Assembly: GCF_021559775.1 (NCBI RefSeq)
Contig: NZ_CP056049.1
Location: forward strand, 124,001-188,000
Reading direction: 5' to 3'
Length of the DNA: 64,000 nt
Origin: Gillisella vitis
GTDB lineage: Bacteria; Pseudomonadota; Alphaproteobacteria; Rhizobiales; Rhizobiaceae
How positions within the stretch are numbered: position 1 is the first letter of the stretch; every line of letters starts with the position of its first letter. The translations under genes and the position numbers were made by a program. Under the pieces are notes generated by a model, which ran no database searches, was not told where the DNA came from, and worked only from the letters and a program-made list of their open reading frames with translations. Positions 42,295 through 52,107 of this stretch are shown piece by piece.

Positions 42295-45200
42295 TTCACA
42301 GCCGTCTCGGCCAACAGCGCCAGGCCGCGCAGCAATTCGCTGACGGTCACCGCATCAAGCTCGTCGAACTTGCGCTCGCTGGTCTTGGTGCGTGCATAGG
42401 GCTGTTCTAGCGATAGTTTGCCAAGGGTCTGCTCCTTGTCCTCCCAATCGCCGCCACCGGTAAAGATGCCGTCGGAGAAATAGAACATCGCGGCATGCGT
42501 GCTGCCGTCGGGAAACTGTACAGGCCGCTCCAGCCACCAGATGCAGCCGCTATCCTGGGGTGCGCCGAGCCGCCAGCCGCGCGCGGCCATTCCCCTAAGC
42601 CGCGGAGACTCGACTTTTAGGCCCTCGAAGCGGCTGATTTCGCTGGTATCCTTCTCGGTCTCCAGCAGCAGGTGGATTTCGCGGCCGAGCTGCGGGAAGG
42701 GCTGTGAGATCTCATAATCGCCGAACAGCGCTCCCCAGGCATCGAGCCCGCCTGCTGGCAGATGCAGCGGATGCACGAGCCCGATGAAGCCTGTCGCCTG
42801 CGCCGAGAAATCGAGATCGAGCGTGTCGTCCTGCGCGTCAGTGACGGACAGATCGTCAGAGACCCGGAAGATCGTCGTCGGCGCAGTGGAGGGATCATGG
42901 TCGGCATACACTCCCCATACAAGTCGCTGGGTCAGGTGACGGATCAGCGGATGGCTGGCAAAGAAGGTCCAGAACACCTCCGGCGCGGCGCGGCGCGATG
43001 TGGACAGCATGTTTTCCAGCCGTGTGATCTGCAGGCTGGAGATGGCGCGGGCATCCTTTTTTAGCGCTGCCCAGCGCTTGGTTGCCTCCGCCGCCAGTTC
43101 CTGGTCGTCCGACTTGATCGGCTTCGGCAGGTCCTTGAGCCGCTTGCCGGTCTCGTCCTTCACCCAGGGCTTGAGGAATTCGTCGAAGCCGACGCGGAAG
43201 CGCCGGTCGCCGAAGATGAGATCCATGCCGCCGCGATCATCGAGATCGAGATCGGGCGCCAGCCGGTCTGCCAGTTCTTCCGGCGTCAGCTCGCGGGCTT
43301 CGGCCAGCACCGCGATTTTTTCACGGGCCTTTTCCTGCAGGCCCTTGAACTTCAATTTTTCAGCGATGCCATTGAGGTTCATCAGTGCCACGTCGGTGCC
43401 GATGTCGGCAAGCACGTCGAGGCCCGTCACGGCGCGTGCGTGGGCGGCCTCGCCTGGCCATTTGCGGATCAGGCGGGTCAGCTTGCGGGCGCATTCGTCG
43501 TCGCCCATCCAGCCCACGGCCCTGAGCGCCCAGCCATCCTTGGAGGGAGCGCCATCGGCCAGCCAGGCGGCAAACATGTCCCAGGCAAACCCGGCAAGGC
43601 TTTCCGGCGTGGTGAGCTCCTTGACGATATCGATGCCGCCGTAAATCCCCTCCGGCGTGCTGAAGGACAGCATTTCGGCGATTGCGGCCATAGCCTCGTC
43701 AGACAAAGCGCCGCCCTGCTTCAGCAACGGCCGCGTCATCGCCGCTGGCTTGAACCAGGTGGGCAGCTTGGCAATGCGCGCCGGATAGCGCTGCAGCGGA
43801 TCGCGATCAAGAACCTCCGAAACCGCCTCGGGCACCTTGGCGTCCTGGGTGGTATAGTCTTGGGCCACGGCTTCAATCGCCGCGCGTCCATCGTTGCGAT
43901 CGCCGGCGATCCAGCGCAAGGCATGCTCGGCGGCCTCGCGCGCAATGCCCTTGTCGCCGACGGCGTCGGGGATCAGCCGGGTCACTGCCGTCTGCCGGTG
44001 CGTGCGCAGCCATTGCATGGCCGGAACACGAGCCTTCTTGAGCTTGAGCAGGGCGCGGGCCGCATGCGGCGCAATTTCCGCGGCGTCGACATCCTTGGCG
44101 CGGTCAATCATGCCGATCGGATCACCTTCAATCTGCCTCAGAAGGCCCGGCAGGCCGCGCTCGCCGAAACGGGCCATCATGCGTGGATAGACGTCATCGG
44201 CGTAATAACCGGTCGCGACGCCCGGGCAGCTCCACAGCACCAGTGCCAACGCATCCGGTTGACGGTCGATACCGGCAAAAAGCGTGTTCCAGCCACTTGA
44301 ATTGATCGCATAGGATTTCGCGCGATGAATCTGCATCACGCGCTCGTAGATAAAGCCTAGCACATCGCCTTCGTCGTCACCGCGCTGGGGCAAACGCCTC
44401 GATCGGGCCGGAACGCCGTACCAGTCCGGGAAGGGCTTGGCTTCGAATTCCGCGATCAGTTCGATCAGTTCGTCGGTATTGGCGATAACCTTCGCCTGGG
44501 ATATCCGCCAGTGGTTTTCGTGGCCGGGAGGCCCATCGGGCTCGTAGCGGAACTGCGTCTCAGCCGGCTTGAGCGAAAGGACGAGATCGTCGCTCTTCTT
44601 CGCCTTCTTGCGCCATGGCGGGTCTTGCAGAACCGCAGGCAGCGCATCGTTCCCGGCGAGCGTCACATTCTGCGCCTCCAACAGGCGGTCGAGCTGGCTC
44701 AGTGCTTTATTGTTGCCTTGCAGCCATTGCTTCAGCGTATCGGCAGGATAGCGCTTCGTCATGTCCAGAACGCGCGAGCGGATGACCGGATCGCTACGGC
44801 CGGCAGCGAGCGACGTGACATACTGCCGGAAGACATTCGCGGGATTGGCTTCGGTCGCCTCGTCAAGGGCGGCGCGGATCCATTTCTCATGCAAGAAGGG
44901 AAGCAGCAGGCCGAGCGCTGCGTCTTCGCCGGTCACCAGCACGATGCGCGCCACGAGCGTCCGCTGTGCATCGTAGGCATAGTGCAATAGCCATTCGAGC
45001 GCGGGCAGGGCTGACTCGCGATAGAGATCGGCAGCGCCAATGACGGTAGCTGCGATGTCTTCGAGAGGCAGGTCGAAATAGGTGTAATAGATGAAATAGG
45101 TGCGTTTCGTCCGCCAGCGCGCGACGGCAGAGGGCGGCGCCTCGGCGATCAGCGGCACCATTTCCAAGGTTGCACCGACATCAAGACCGCTGGCGGCTGC

Positions 45201-46283
45201 ACCGTTCAGGACTGCGAGTGCCTTCAGATCATGGTCGCTGACCCTGTCGTCGCCGAGGACGAAGGCAAAATAGGCGCGACGTTTCCAATCCACCTGGTCA
45301 TCGCAAGCCTGCATGAAGATATCGACGACCTGTTCGTATTCCTCCGCCGGAGCCTTCACAAGGGCGTCGCGCAAGGCAAGCGACAGGGCCGAGCTCCAGG
45401 CGGAATTTTCATAGCTGCGGCGCGCCTGGTTTTCGGTGCCGACAAGCGGCAGTGCCGCTTCTGCGACGATTGGCGCTCCAGATGTTCGCGCCAGCCAATG
45501 GAAGAAGTATCTTAGGCACAACAGGTCGACCGGGCGACTTTTTTCATCGCCCCCACCTAGGGTAATCGACAGCCGACTCGTCGCGTTCAGGATGTGGGTG
45601 ATCCAGGTGCGGGCTTCTTCGACGCCCATGGATGCTTCCTGTTTGCCGCCGAGCTTGGATTTTAGCCAGCCGACCGCACCACCGCCAGCGGGTGCCTTCG
45701 GACCGTCCTCACCGAGACGCTCTTCCAGCCATTGAGCCGATGCCTTTTCCTTCTCGTTGGCCTTGGGAAGCGTGACCTGGAGCGTGTTCCGGAGTGCTTT
45801 CCAAGCATCTGCTTCCAGATAGTATGTCGTCTGCGGTTCAGTGCGCGTCGGAAGGGGATCGCCGAGCAGCTTTTCCAGCTCCTCGGAAGGCTCGATCATT
45901 ATAGGGGCGGGGGCTGGAGCCGGTTCGGCGGGCGCCTCTGGTGGGGCTGCTGCTGGCGCTTCCGCTGACGTCACGGGGCGCTCGGCCAGCGCCAGCGCAG
46001 CCGCTTGCTGCACCGGCATTTCCTTCTTTTCGGCAGCCTCGGGCTCGGGTGTGGCGGTCTTGACGGGCGCGGGACCAGATCCGCTCAAGGCATAGCCCTT
46101 ACCGGTCTTCTCCTTAACCAGCTTGTTCTTTTCCTTGATCGCCGCATCGACGCTGTCGAATTCCTTTTCCTTCGTCTGGCCCTGGGTACCGATGCGCCCG
46201 TAGGTGACTGTCAGGGTCGTTCCGTCAAGCGAGACCTGCCAGAATTTCGATGATGTGCCCTCAACGAGTTCGTAGCGTTCCAT
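42291..46283 (-). CDS. WGR-DUF4132 large protein (YehI/MolR-like)
   Basis: 1330 residues. Residues 1-65 are a WGR domain (YELVEGTSSKFWQVSLDG, then TVTYGRIGTQGQTK), a nucleic-acid-contacting module known from PARPs. A Pro/Ala/Glu-rich linker (about 70-135) follows. Then comes a very long alpha-helical, HEAT-like region and the C-terminal DUF4132 domain (TKRWAALKKDARAISSLQ, then RLVWGVYAD). The biochemical role is unknown. It lies in the middle of the operon, 22 bp after the DUF5682 gene and overlapping the VWA gene by 4 bp. The frame is intact throughout. Confidence 0.85.
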   Translation of the reverse strand: MERYELVEGTSSKFWQVSLDGTTLTVTYGRIGTQGQTKEKEFDSVDAAIKEKNKLVKEKTGKGYALSGSGPAPVKTATPEPEAAEKKEMPVQQAAALALAERPVTSAEAPAAAPPEAPAEPAPAPAPIMIEPSEELEKLLGDPLPTRTEPQTTYYLEADAWKALRNTLQVTLPKANEKEKASAQWLEERLGEDGPKAPAGGGAVGWLKSKLGGKQEASMGVEEARTWITHILNATSRLSITLGGGDEKSRPVDLLCLRYFFHWLARTSGAPIVAEAALPLVGTENQARRSYENSAWSSALSLALRDALVKAPAEEYEQVVDIFMQACDDQVDWKRRAYFAFVLGDDRVSDHDLKALAVLNGAAASGLDVGATLEMVPLIAEAPPSAVARWRTKRTYFIYYTYFDLPLEDIAATVIGAADLYRESALPALEWLLHYAYDAQRTLVARIVLVTGEDAALGLLLPFLHEKWIRAALDEATEANPANVFRQYVTSLAAGRSDPVIRSRVLDMTKRYPADTLKQWLQGNNKALSQLDRLLEAQNVTLAGNDALPAVLQDPPWRKKAKKSDDLVLSLKPAETQFRYEPDGPPGHENHWRISQAKVIANTDELIELIAEFEAKPFPDWYGVPARSRRLPQRGDDEGDVLGFIYERVMQIHRAKSYAINSSGWNTLFAGIDRQPDALALVLWSCPGVATGYYADDVYPRMMARFGERGLPGLLRQIEGDPIGMIDRAKDVDAAEIAPHAARALLKLKKARVPAMQWLRTHRQTAVTRLIPDAVGDKGIAREAAEHALRWIAGDRNDGRAAIEAVAQDYTTQDAKVPEAVSEVLDRDPLQRYPARIAKLPTWFKPAAMTRPLLKQGGALSDEAMAAIAEMLSFSTPEGIYGGIDIVKELTTPESLAGFAWDMFAAWLADGAPSKDGWALRAVGWMGDDECARKLTRLIRKWPGEAAHARAVTGLDVLADIGTDVALMNLNGIAEKLKFKGLQEKAREKIAVLAEARELTPEELADRLAPDLDLDDRGGMDLIFGDRRFRVGFDEFLKPWVKDETGKRLKDLPKPIKSDDQELAAEATKRWAALKKDARAISSLQITRLENMLSTSRRAAPEVFWTFFASHPLIRHLTQRLVWGVYADHDPSTAPTTIFRVSDDLSVTDAQDDTLDLDFSAQATGFIGLVHPLHLPAGGLDAWGALFGDYEISQPFPQLGREIHLLLETEKDTSEISRFEGLKVESPRLRGMAARGWRLGAPQDSGCIWWLERPVQFPDGSTHAAMFYFSDGIFTGGGDWEDKEQTLGKLSLEQPYARTKTSERKFDELDAVTVSELLRGLALLAETAVK

Positions 46284-46305
46284 CCCTATCTCCTCATCTT
46301 TCTGG

Positions 46306-48636
46306 TCATATCAATCCAGCGCGGGTGAGCCGCCGCGCCACCACTGCTTCCAAAGCCAGCGCCGCCGCCTGACTCTCGGTGCTGCTGCGCTGGCGCATCC
46401 ATTGCAAGGCTTCGATCTGCGCCCGTGCCTCCCCGCGTCCATGGGTGCGCAGGATCACCTGGGCAAGCTTTTCGCGCTCCCGAGGTGGAAAGAAGGAAAA
46501 TGCCTGGCGCAGCGCTGGCAGCGCTTGCAGGAATTCGTCATCTCCCCAGTCGTCAACCAGCTGCGTGACGGCGTCGATGACCGGCAGATCCGCGGCGATC
46601 TCCTCGCGGGAAAGGGCAAAGAGGCCGGCGAGAAAATCGCCGAGCTGAGTTGGTCGGCTGAAATGGCGCATCTGGCTTGCAATGCCGGAGATGTCGCTGC
46701 GACCGCAGGCGATCATCGTGCCAAGGGCAGCACCCGCCAGCGCCGAAACGGTGGAGCGGTTGGCGACGCAGCGAGCAAGCGTTCCGACCAGCGCTTCGCT
46801 GTCGATATCGAGTGATGGGCAATCGCGCATCATGTCGCGGCAGGCGATCAAGGCGTTGAGGGAGCGGCGTCCTTCGTCCTCATTGTGGATGTCTCCGACA
46901 AGCCACAGGACGCGCGCGAATATCTGCTCGCACAGCCGCCCCAGCGCCTGGTGCGCATGGCTGCCAAAGATATGTCCGAAGCGATACAGTCGCACGGCTT
47001 GGAGACCGGCCTTGCCGATCTCGCCGATCTCGTGAGAGCGGGCAATACCGGATGCGATCTTGCCCGTCAGTTCGCTTTCGAGGACAAGCAGCCCGGCGAA
47101 CAGCGCGTCGGACAGGCAGGATGTCAGCACGTCCAGATCATCGCCCGCGCGGGCGACCCGATCGGCGAGCAGACCCGACGAAGCCATTGGCAGCGTGCCT
47201 CCCCATCTGGAGGCTTCGATGAGCACGCCTTCGGCATCGCGGTGGCGAATCAAGCGGAAAACCTCCAGCGGCGCCCTGGTCTCAATCGCCGAAGGCCCTT
47301 CCAGCCGCTCCAGCCCCGGCATGCGCAGAAGCCTCAGAGCATGCAGCATGTGGGCCTGGCCGCGATCGGCGGGCTCGTTCCAGTCAAGCTCCAGACGCCT
47401 TGCGGTCGGGCCGGGCACCATATCGGCTTCGAGCAGCCGGGCGTCGATATCGTCGAGCAGTGGTGGCCGGCGGGTGCCGGCAGCAAGCCGGCCGCGCCTG
47501 TTTCCGGTCATGGCTTTCAACATGGCAACGAGCGCCGGGTGGGTGCCTGATCTGACCGCGCCAGCCTGGGTCCAGGCGGCCGGTGCCTCCAGCCCATCCT
47601 TCACCAACGTCGCCAGCGCGGCATCGAGTAGATCGACGCGCAGAATGGCGCTGTGGCCGCGGGCTCGGGCCAAACCTTCGGCATGGGCCTGCCAAGCGAT
47701 CCGGTCGGCGGTGGAGACCACCTGGCCCGCATCCCTCAGGCCATGGGTGATCGCGTTGGCGGCCCAGTCTGCGGCAAAGCCGAGACCGCGTTCCCGGACA
47801 TGTTCGTAATAGGCGGGTGAGGGCATGCCTGAGGCATAGCCGGTGAAACGGTCGAGCCGTTGATAGTCATAGGGCAATACATAGCTGCCGACCCGTTCAT
47901 GCTCGCCCGGTTCAGGCATGTCGGGCTTTTCGCCGTCCATTTCCTCGGTCAGTCGACGGATTGCTTCGGCATGCCAGCCGCCGCAGATCAGCACCACCTT
48001 GCCAATACCGGCTTCGCGCAGCGCCCAGGCCGCATGGCCAGCCATGAATTTTTCGCGGGCCAGTTCCCGTGGATCTTCGGCACCCTCCGGCCGCAGCAGG
48101 TCGAAATAGCGGTCGAGCCGTTCATCAAGCTCCGCCACCGGCGCCTGCTCAGCCAGCGCGTCCCATAGAGCATCCAGGCCATCTTCACCCAGCGCGTGGC
48201 CGAGCGCGGCCTCGGCCGCCGCGGCGCGAACCGTATGTGGGTCGGCGTAGCGATTGGTCCGGTTGCCGAAGTCAGGATGCCAAGCCGGCAGGTCGCAAAA
48301 TAACGGAGTAGCGCCGACCTTCCATGCAGATTGCAGCGCCTCCCACTCCGGCGAATAGGCGCAGAACGGCGAGTAGGAGGCGAAGCTCCGCTCCGCAGCC
48401 GCGTGATAGCTGAAGATTGCGACGGGCAGCGTATGTGGCAGTCGCAGGTCGTTCATATGAGGATTGAAGTCTGCTGGGCCTTCGATCAGCACGAAGCGCG
48501 GCTTCAGCCGCTCGACTGTCTGGGAGACCAAGCGCGCACAGGCTGGTGAATGATGACGCACGCCGACGACCGTCAGCCTGCCGCCGCGATCCTGCGCCAC
48601 GTCCGCCTCAGGGCGTGAGAAGATGCCGAGCCTCAT
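46306..48636 (-). CDS. DUF5682-family protein (YehM-like)
   Basis: About 776 residues from the ATG at 48636 (MRLGIFSRPEADV), chosen over 48696 because that start would lie much deeper in the ATPase gene. Recognisable family segments are VVGVRHHSPACARLV and VLIEGPADFNPHMNDL near the N-terminus, a pattern like that of TraB-type proteins, and KVVLICGGWHAEAI near residue 220. The function is unknown. It overlaps the MoxR gene by 29 bp, so the two are coupled. Confidence 0.82.
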   Translation of the reverse strand: MRLGIFSRPEADVAQDRGGRLTVVGVRHHSPACARLVSQTVERLKPRFVLIEGPADFNPHMNDLRLPHTLPVAIFSYHAAAERSFASYSPFCAYSPEWEALQSAWKVGATPLFCDLPAWHPDFGNRTNRYADPHTVRAAAAEAALGHALGEDGLDALWDALAEQAPVAELDERLDRYFDLLRPEGAEDPRELAREKFMAGHAAWALREAGIGKVVLICGGWHAEAIRRLTEEMDGEKPDMPEPGEHERVGSYVLPYDYQRLDRFTGYASGMPSPAYYEHVRERGLGFAADWAANAITHGLRDAGQVVSTADRIAWQAHAEGLARARGHSAILRVDLLDAALATLVKDGLEAPAAWTQAGAVRSGTHPALVAMLKAMTGNRRGRLAAGTRRPPLLDDIDARLLEADMVPGPTARRLELDWNEPADRGQAHMLHALRLLRMPGLERLEGPSAIETRAPLEVFRLIRHRDAEGVLIEASRWGGTLPMASSGLLADRVARAGDDLDVLTSCLSDALFAGLLVLESELTGKIASGIARSHEIGEIGKAGLQAVRLYRFGHIFGSHAHQALGRLCEQIFARVLWLVGDIHNEDEGRRSLNALIACRDMMRDCPSLDIDSEALVGTLARCVANRSTVSALAGAALGTMIACGRSDISGIASQMRHFSRPTQLGDFLAGLFALSREEIAADLPVIDAVTQLVDDWGDDEFLQALPALRQAFSFFPPREREKLAQVILRTHGRGEARAQIEALQWMRQRSSTESQAAALALEAVVARRLTRAGLI

Positions 48637-49699
48637 AGAGCGCCTTCCATGCTGCACCGGGCCGCTTCGACGCCTTCTGCTCCAGATAGCGTACAAGCTT
48701 TTTCAGGTCTTCCGCATTGTCCTTCGCGGCCGTGCCGGCAAGGCACTCGACGATGTCTTCCGGGCGTCCGCTGTCGCCACGCAGATAGTGACCGCGAACG
48801 CCGACCGCATGGGCGACGCTGACGGCCTCCGCCGTGCTCATCACCGAGCTCAGCCGCTCCATGCTGCCCTCGCTCGACAGACCCTCGCGCAGTTCGCGGA
48901 AGCAGGTTACCAGAACTTCAAGCAAATCGTCGCTCGGCGTCACCGGTACGCCCGAGCGTGCCAGCAGCTTGGCGGATTCTCGTTTGACCAGTTCCAGCTC
49001 CTCGTCGGCATCGCGGATCGGAAACACCGTCTCAAAATTGAAGCGGCGCTTGAGGGCGGCCGACATGTCGTTGACACCGCGGTCGCGGGTATTGGCTGTG
49101 GCGATGATATTAAAGCCCTCACGGGCGAAGACCATGCCGTCCTCACCGGAAAGCTCCGGCACGGCCAAAACACGGTCCGACAGGATCGACAACAGGCTAT
49201 CCTGCACCTCCAGGGGGCAGCGGGTGATTTCCTCAAAGCGCACGACCTTGCCGTGGGACATCCCCGTGTGAAGGGGTGCCGGAACCAGCGCCCGACGGCT
49301 CGGTCCCTCGCTCACCAAGAGGGCATAGTTCCAGCCATATTTGATCTGATCTTCCGTCAGCGATGCACCGCCCTGGATTGTGAGCTTGGAATCGCCGCTG
49401 ATCGCTGCGGCCAGCAATTCTGACAGGAAGCTCTTGGCCGTGCCCGGCTCGCCGATCAGCAGGAGCGCTCGTGATGTGGCCAGCGTCACCATGGCACGCT
49501 CAACCAGGGAAGGCGAGGCAACCAGCTTGGTTGTGGCGCCGTTGCCGCCGAGAATGAAGGATTTGACGCTTTTCAGTGACAGGTTCCAGCCCGGTGGTCG
49601 CGGTCCCCGGTCGGCCCTTATCAGGGCCTCAAGTTCGGCTCGATAGGCTATTTCGGCTGGGGGACGTTGGATTGAGGCAATACCTGTTTTGTCTTGCAT
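48608..49699 (-). CDS. MoxR-type AAA+ ATPase (YehL-like)
   Basis: 363 residues. Walker A is LIGEPGTAKSFLSELL (82-97), Walker B lies in KVVRFEEITRCPLEVQDSLL, sensor 1 in FNIIATANTRDRG, and an Arg-finger stretch in SAALKRRFNFE. Walker A ends Lys-Ser rather than Lys-Thr/Ser-Thr, which is accepted. It is first in the operon, so the 300 bp upstream hold the promoter. MoxR ATPases remodel target proteins with VWA partners, here most likely the YehP-like protein. Confidence 0.9.
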   Translation of the reverse strand: MQDKTGIASIQRPPAEIAYRAELEALIRADRGPRPPGWNLSLKSVKSFILGGNGATTKLVASPSLVERAMVTLATSRALLLIGEPGTAKSFLSELLAAAISGDSKLTIQGGASLTEDQIKYGWNYALLVSEGPSRRALVPAPLHTGMSHGKVVRFEEITRCPLEVQDSLLSILSDRVLAVPELSGEDGMVFAREGFNIIATANTRDRGVNDMSAALKRRFNFETVFPIRDADEELELVKRESAKLLARSGVPVTPSDDLLEVLVTCFRELREGLSSEGSMERLSSVMSTAEAVSVAHAVGVRGHYLRGDSGRPEDIVECLAGTAAKDNAEDLKKLVRYLEQKASKRPGAAWKALYEARHLLTP

Positions 49700-49999
49700 G
49701 GGGACTCATCAATCTGTCTTGACGATCCCCATGTAGGGCGGGAAACTGTCAAATCCATGGGGTGCGTTTGCGTGGTGGCCGATTTTATTCTGACAATATG
49801 TTCCTGAAATATGACATCGTCGTCTCTAGGATTAAGTGCTGACGGTTCATGACAGACCGTGATCTTGCAGCGGAGCAAACCACCAAAGTCGGGATGGTGC
49901 AGAGAAATGCCAGAACCGGCATAACAAGGAAAACAGATTTCAGTGACTCCAGCGGGAGAGCGATGTCGGAGATACAGTGGATCACGGTCAGATTGGAAC
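49700..49999. other. Promoter region of the MoxR operon; no gene seen
   Basis: 300 bp between the MoxR start and the stop of the PurA-like gene, both on the minus strand. A 66-codon minus-strand frame at 49785-49985 has a hydrophobic stretch but no ribosome site or family pattern, so I leave it out. No clear terminator hairpin with a T-run is present. Confidence 0.5.
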
Positions 50000-51178
50000 C
50001 TAGCCGAACGTGACGTCCTCACGGCAGGGGCCGAAGCTTTTACCTGCGAGCGGACATTGCAAATGACGACGTGCTGCCTCCAGCAGATCTTTGCCAGCGC
50101 CGGTTTCCCGAATATTGCTCCGCCACCAGACCGCCTGATCGGCGACCTGATCGAGGCACGTCATTGCGAAAGACGCCTCGACCCGCACTGAAGACCGAGC
50201 TTCGTCCTCAAGAATGGTTTTGGCCAGCAGATCGAGATCGAGCGCTCCGAACCTCAACGTGCCCTGCCAAAGGTTAGGGATATTCGTTGCATCTGGGTAG
50301 ACCATCTCGGGCGTAGCCCGTGGAAATGGACCAGCGCCATGCCGTGTGGCGTAAGCGCGTGTCATGTAGATTGCCTTGATTTCACCAACCCCCCATTCCG
50401 CCGCAAGGATAGATGGATTGGCAATTCCGGTCTTGGAGGGAGTGACATGCGGAAAGAAGGCATGATCCTGATCGAGTAACAAGCCTTGGGCGCCCTCGAA
50501 AATGAGCCTGTCGCTTGCAGACGCCACTGCTGCGACCGTACCATCATTGGGCCAGACGACACGACTGAAATCTTCAACGTCCTGCGTAAATCGCTCCGCG
50601 ATAACCGGAGAGGCAAGCCGCGCTTGCCAGGCCTCAGATGGCAAAAATCCTAGCTCCGTTAATCGAGAAGGCACCCACTCCTTCTGGATCCGTCTGACGA
50701 GTTCATCCATCTTTGTGAGGTTTGCCAGATCGCTGAACTGAAGCTTGAATCCATCTCTTTCGCTCCGTCGGATGGTCTCATTGATTCCAAGGCCGCAGGA
50801 GCCATGTCGCCTGCTATTGCGAGCCTCCTCTGCGATCTGGTTGATCATCATATCCCACGGAGTGGTCACCAGCCCGTTTGGGTCGGCAAACAAGCTTGGG
50901 CGAACGCCAATCTTGTCGAGTTCAGACAACTCCCGCAGCAGCAGCAGGGGGTTATGAATAAAGAAGCGCGACATGTAGGTAGTGGCACCCCGAAGGGCAC
51001 CGCTGCCTACATGATGGAACACATGGCGTGTGCCATCCGGACGCTGGACCGTATGACCAGCTTGGGCGCCACCATTGGCCCGCACGACAACGCTTCCAGC
51101 GCTGGCCAGGGCATCAGTCATCAAGCCCTTGCCCTCATCGCCCCAACCAGCGCCGAGAACTGCATAAGCGGTGCTCAT
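50000..51178 (-). CDS. Adenylosuccinate synthetase (PurA)-family paralogue
   Basis: 392 residues against about 430 for PurA. The GTP/IMP-binding start is kept: GAGWGDEGKG (catalytic Asp14, Lys17), GGAQAGHTV (His42), and later FEGAQGLLLDQDH and TRAYATRHGAGPFP. The aspartate-binding loop of PurA (an Arg-rich TGRxRRxGW region) is absent; the corresponding stretch reads NIPNLWQGTLRFGA. The C-terminal guanine-binding TxP..E motif is also changed. It may therefore ligate a different amino donor or only bind nucleotide. It is the last gene of a VWA/J-pseudokinase operon, overlapping the VWA gene by 4 bp, so it is not the housekeeping purA. Confidence 0.82.
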   Translation of the reverse strand: MSTAYAVLGAGWGDEGKGLMTDALASAGSVVVRANGGAQAGHTVQRPDGTRHVFHHVGSGALRGATTYMSRFFIHNPLLLLRELSELDKIGVRPSLFADPNGLVTTPWDMMINQIAEEARNSRRHGSCGLGINETIRRSERDGFKLQFSDLANLTKMDELVRRIQKEWVPSRLTELGFLPSEAWQARLASPVIAERFTQDVEDFSRVVWPNDGTVAAVASASDRLIFEGAQGLLLDQDHAFFPHVTPSKTGIANPSILAAEWGVGEIKAIYMTRAYATRHGAGPFPRATPEMVYPDATNIPNLWQGTLRFGALDLDLLAKTILEDEARSSVRVEASFAMTCLDQVADQAVWWRSNIRETGAGKDLLEAARRHLQCPLAGKSFGPCREDVTFG

Positions 51179-52107
51179 TTCTTACCGCCGAACCAACGTA
51201 GGCCTCCGCTTTTGGTCGCAGGCGAAAGACCTTTCGTCGCCTTCTGGACGACCAAAGCTGTATCGCCGCTCCAACTCGAAGCCACATCTGCCGCATGCTC
51301 GCCTTCGACGATCTGGATCGTCGAAACAACGACTTCCGCGAGCTTCGTATAGTCGGAAAGCATGAGGACATGCTGGCCCAGCACGGACTGCCAACTGTTG
51401 CGGACGCGGTCGGGATAGCTCTGGAAGTGAGAGCCCTGCTCAACCACGACGTGGAACACATGATACCGACGGCTCACAAGGTCCAGAAGCTGTTCGGCAG
51501 TGTAATCCATTTGGGGGCGAACGCCCATCACGCGTTCGATTTCCTCAGCCTTCAACAGAGGAGGGACTTCTTCATCGCCAACAGTGAAAAGAAACCCCTT
51601 TTTCCCGCGCTTTTCAAACGCATCAGTTGATGTGTGCATGGCGGCGAAATACCACGGCAGAGTATAAGACTCGCTGGAGTTACCACCGCCGCCGCCTTCC
51701 AGAAAGAGATCCTTCAGCTGTTCGGCAATGCGAATATCCGCTTCAAATTGCGAAACCTGTAGCGGAGCGCGATCACATACCACGTCCCCAATTCCCATGA
51801 ACATGACGTGCGGATCGGATACAGGCTTGCGCTCATAGATGCTGGTAAAAAACGCGGGAAGCCCATCGCGAACCATATAGTCCGGAATCGTCCCCATGGA
51901 GCCAGTCACATCCAGCCCAATGATGATCGGGTTGGACGACGGGTTAACTGTGCCATCGCGCGATTCCCGCATAAGCCCCTTTGCCTTGGCAGGGTTAAGG
52001 CTGTCATGGAGGCTGCGACTGGAAAACACCGCGTCCCGCGTTTTGCCTGCCGTAGTCCTGGTTGTGAAGCTATCCCAGTCAGTTGGGTCAAAGCGGCCGT
52101 CACCCAT
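51175..52107 (-). CDS. VWA-domain protein in a PurA-like/pseudokinase operon
   Basis: 310 residues from the ATG at 52107 (MGDGRFDPTDWDSF), where AAGGA stands about 8 bases upstream and the start overlaps the previous stop by 8 bp; a longer frame to 52221 lies inside the upstream gene. The MIDAS is GLDVTGSMG (Asp66, Thr68, Ser70). A glycine run (EGGGGGNSSES) follows, and further on a FTVGDEEVPP loop. No signal peptide. In related operons VWA proteins scaffold complexes with kinase-like partners, so I infer a scaffold for the PurA-like protein. Confidence 0.82.
   Translation of the reverse strand: MGDGRFDPTDWDSFTTRTTAGKTRDAVFSSRSLHDSLNPAKAKGLMRESRDGTVNPSSNPIIIGLDVTGSMGTIPDYMVRDGLPAFFTSIYERKPVSDPHVMFMGIGDVVCDRAPLQVSQFEADIRIAEQLKDLFLEGGGGGNSSESYTLPWYFAAMHTSTDAFEKRGKKGFLFTVGDEEVPPLLKAEEIERVMGVRPQMDYTAEQLLDLVSRRYHVFHVVVEQGSHFQSYPDRVRNSWQSVLGQHVLMLSDYTKLAEVVVSTIQIVEGEHAADVASSWSGDTALVVQKATKGLSPATKSGGLRWFGGKK

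Noticed and set aside
49785..49985. Small hydrophobic minus-strand frame upstream of the MoxR gene
   Set aside because: No convincing start, and it occupies the expected promoter region.
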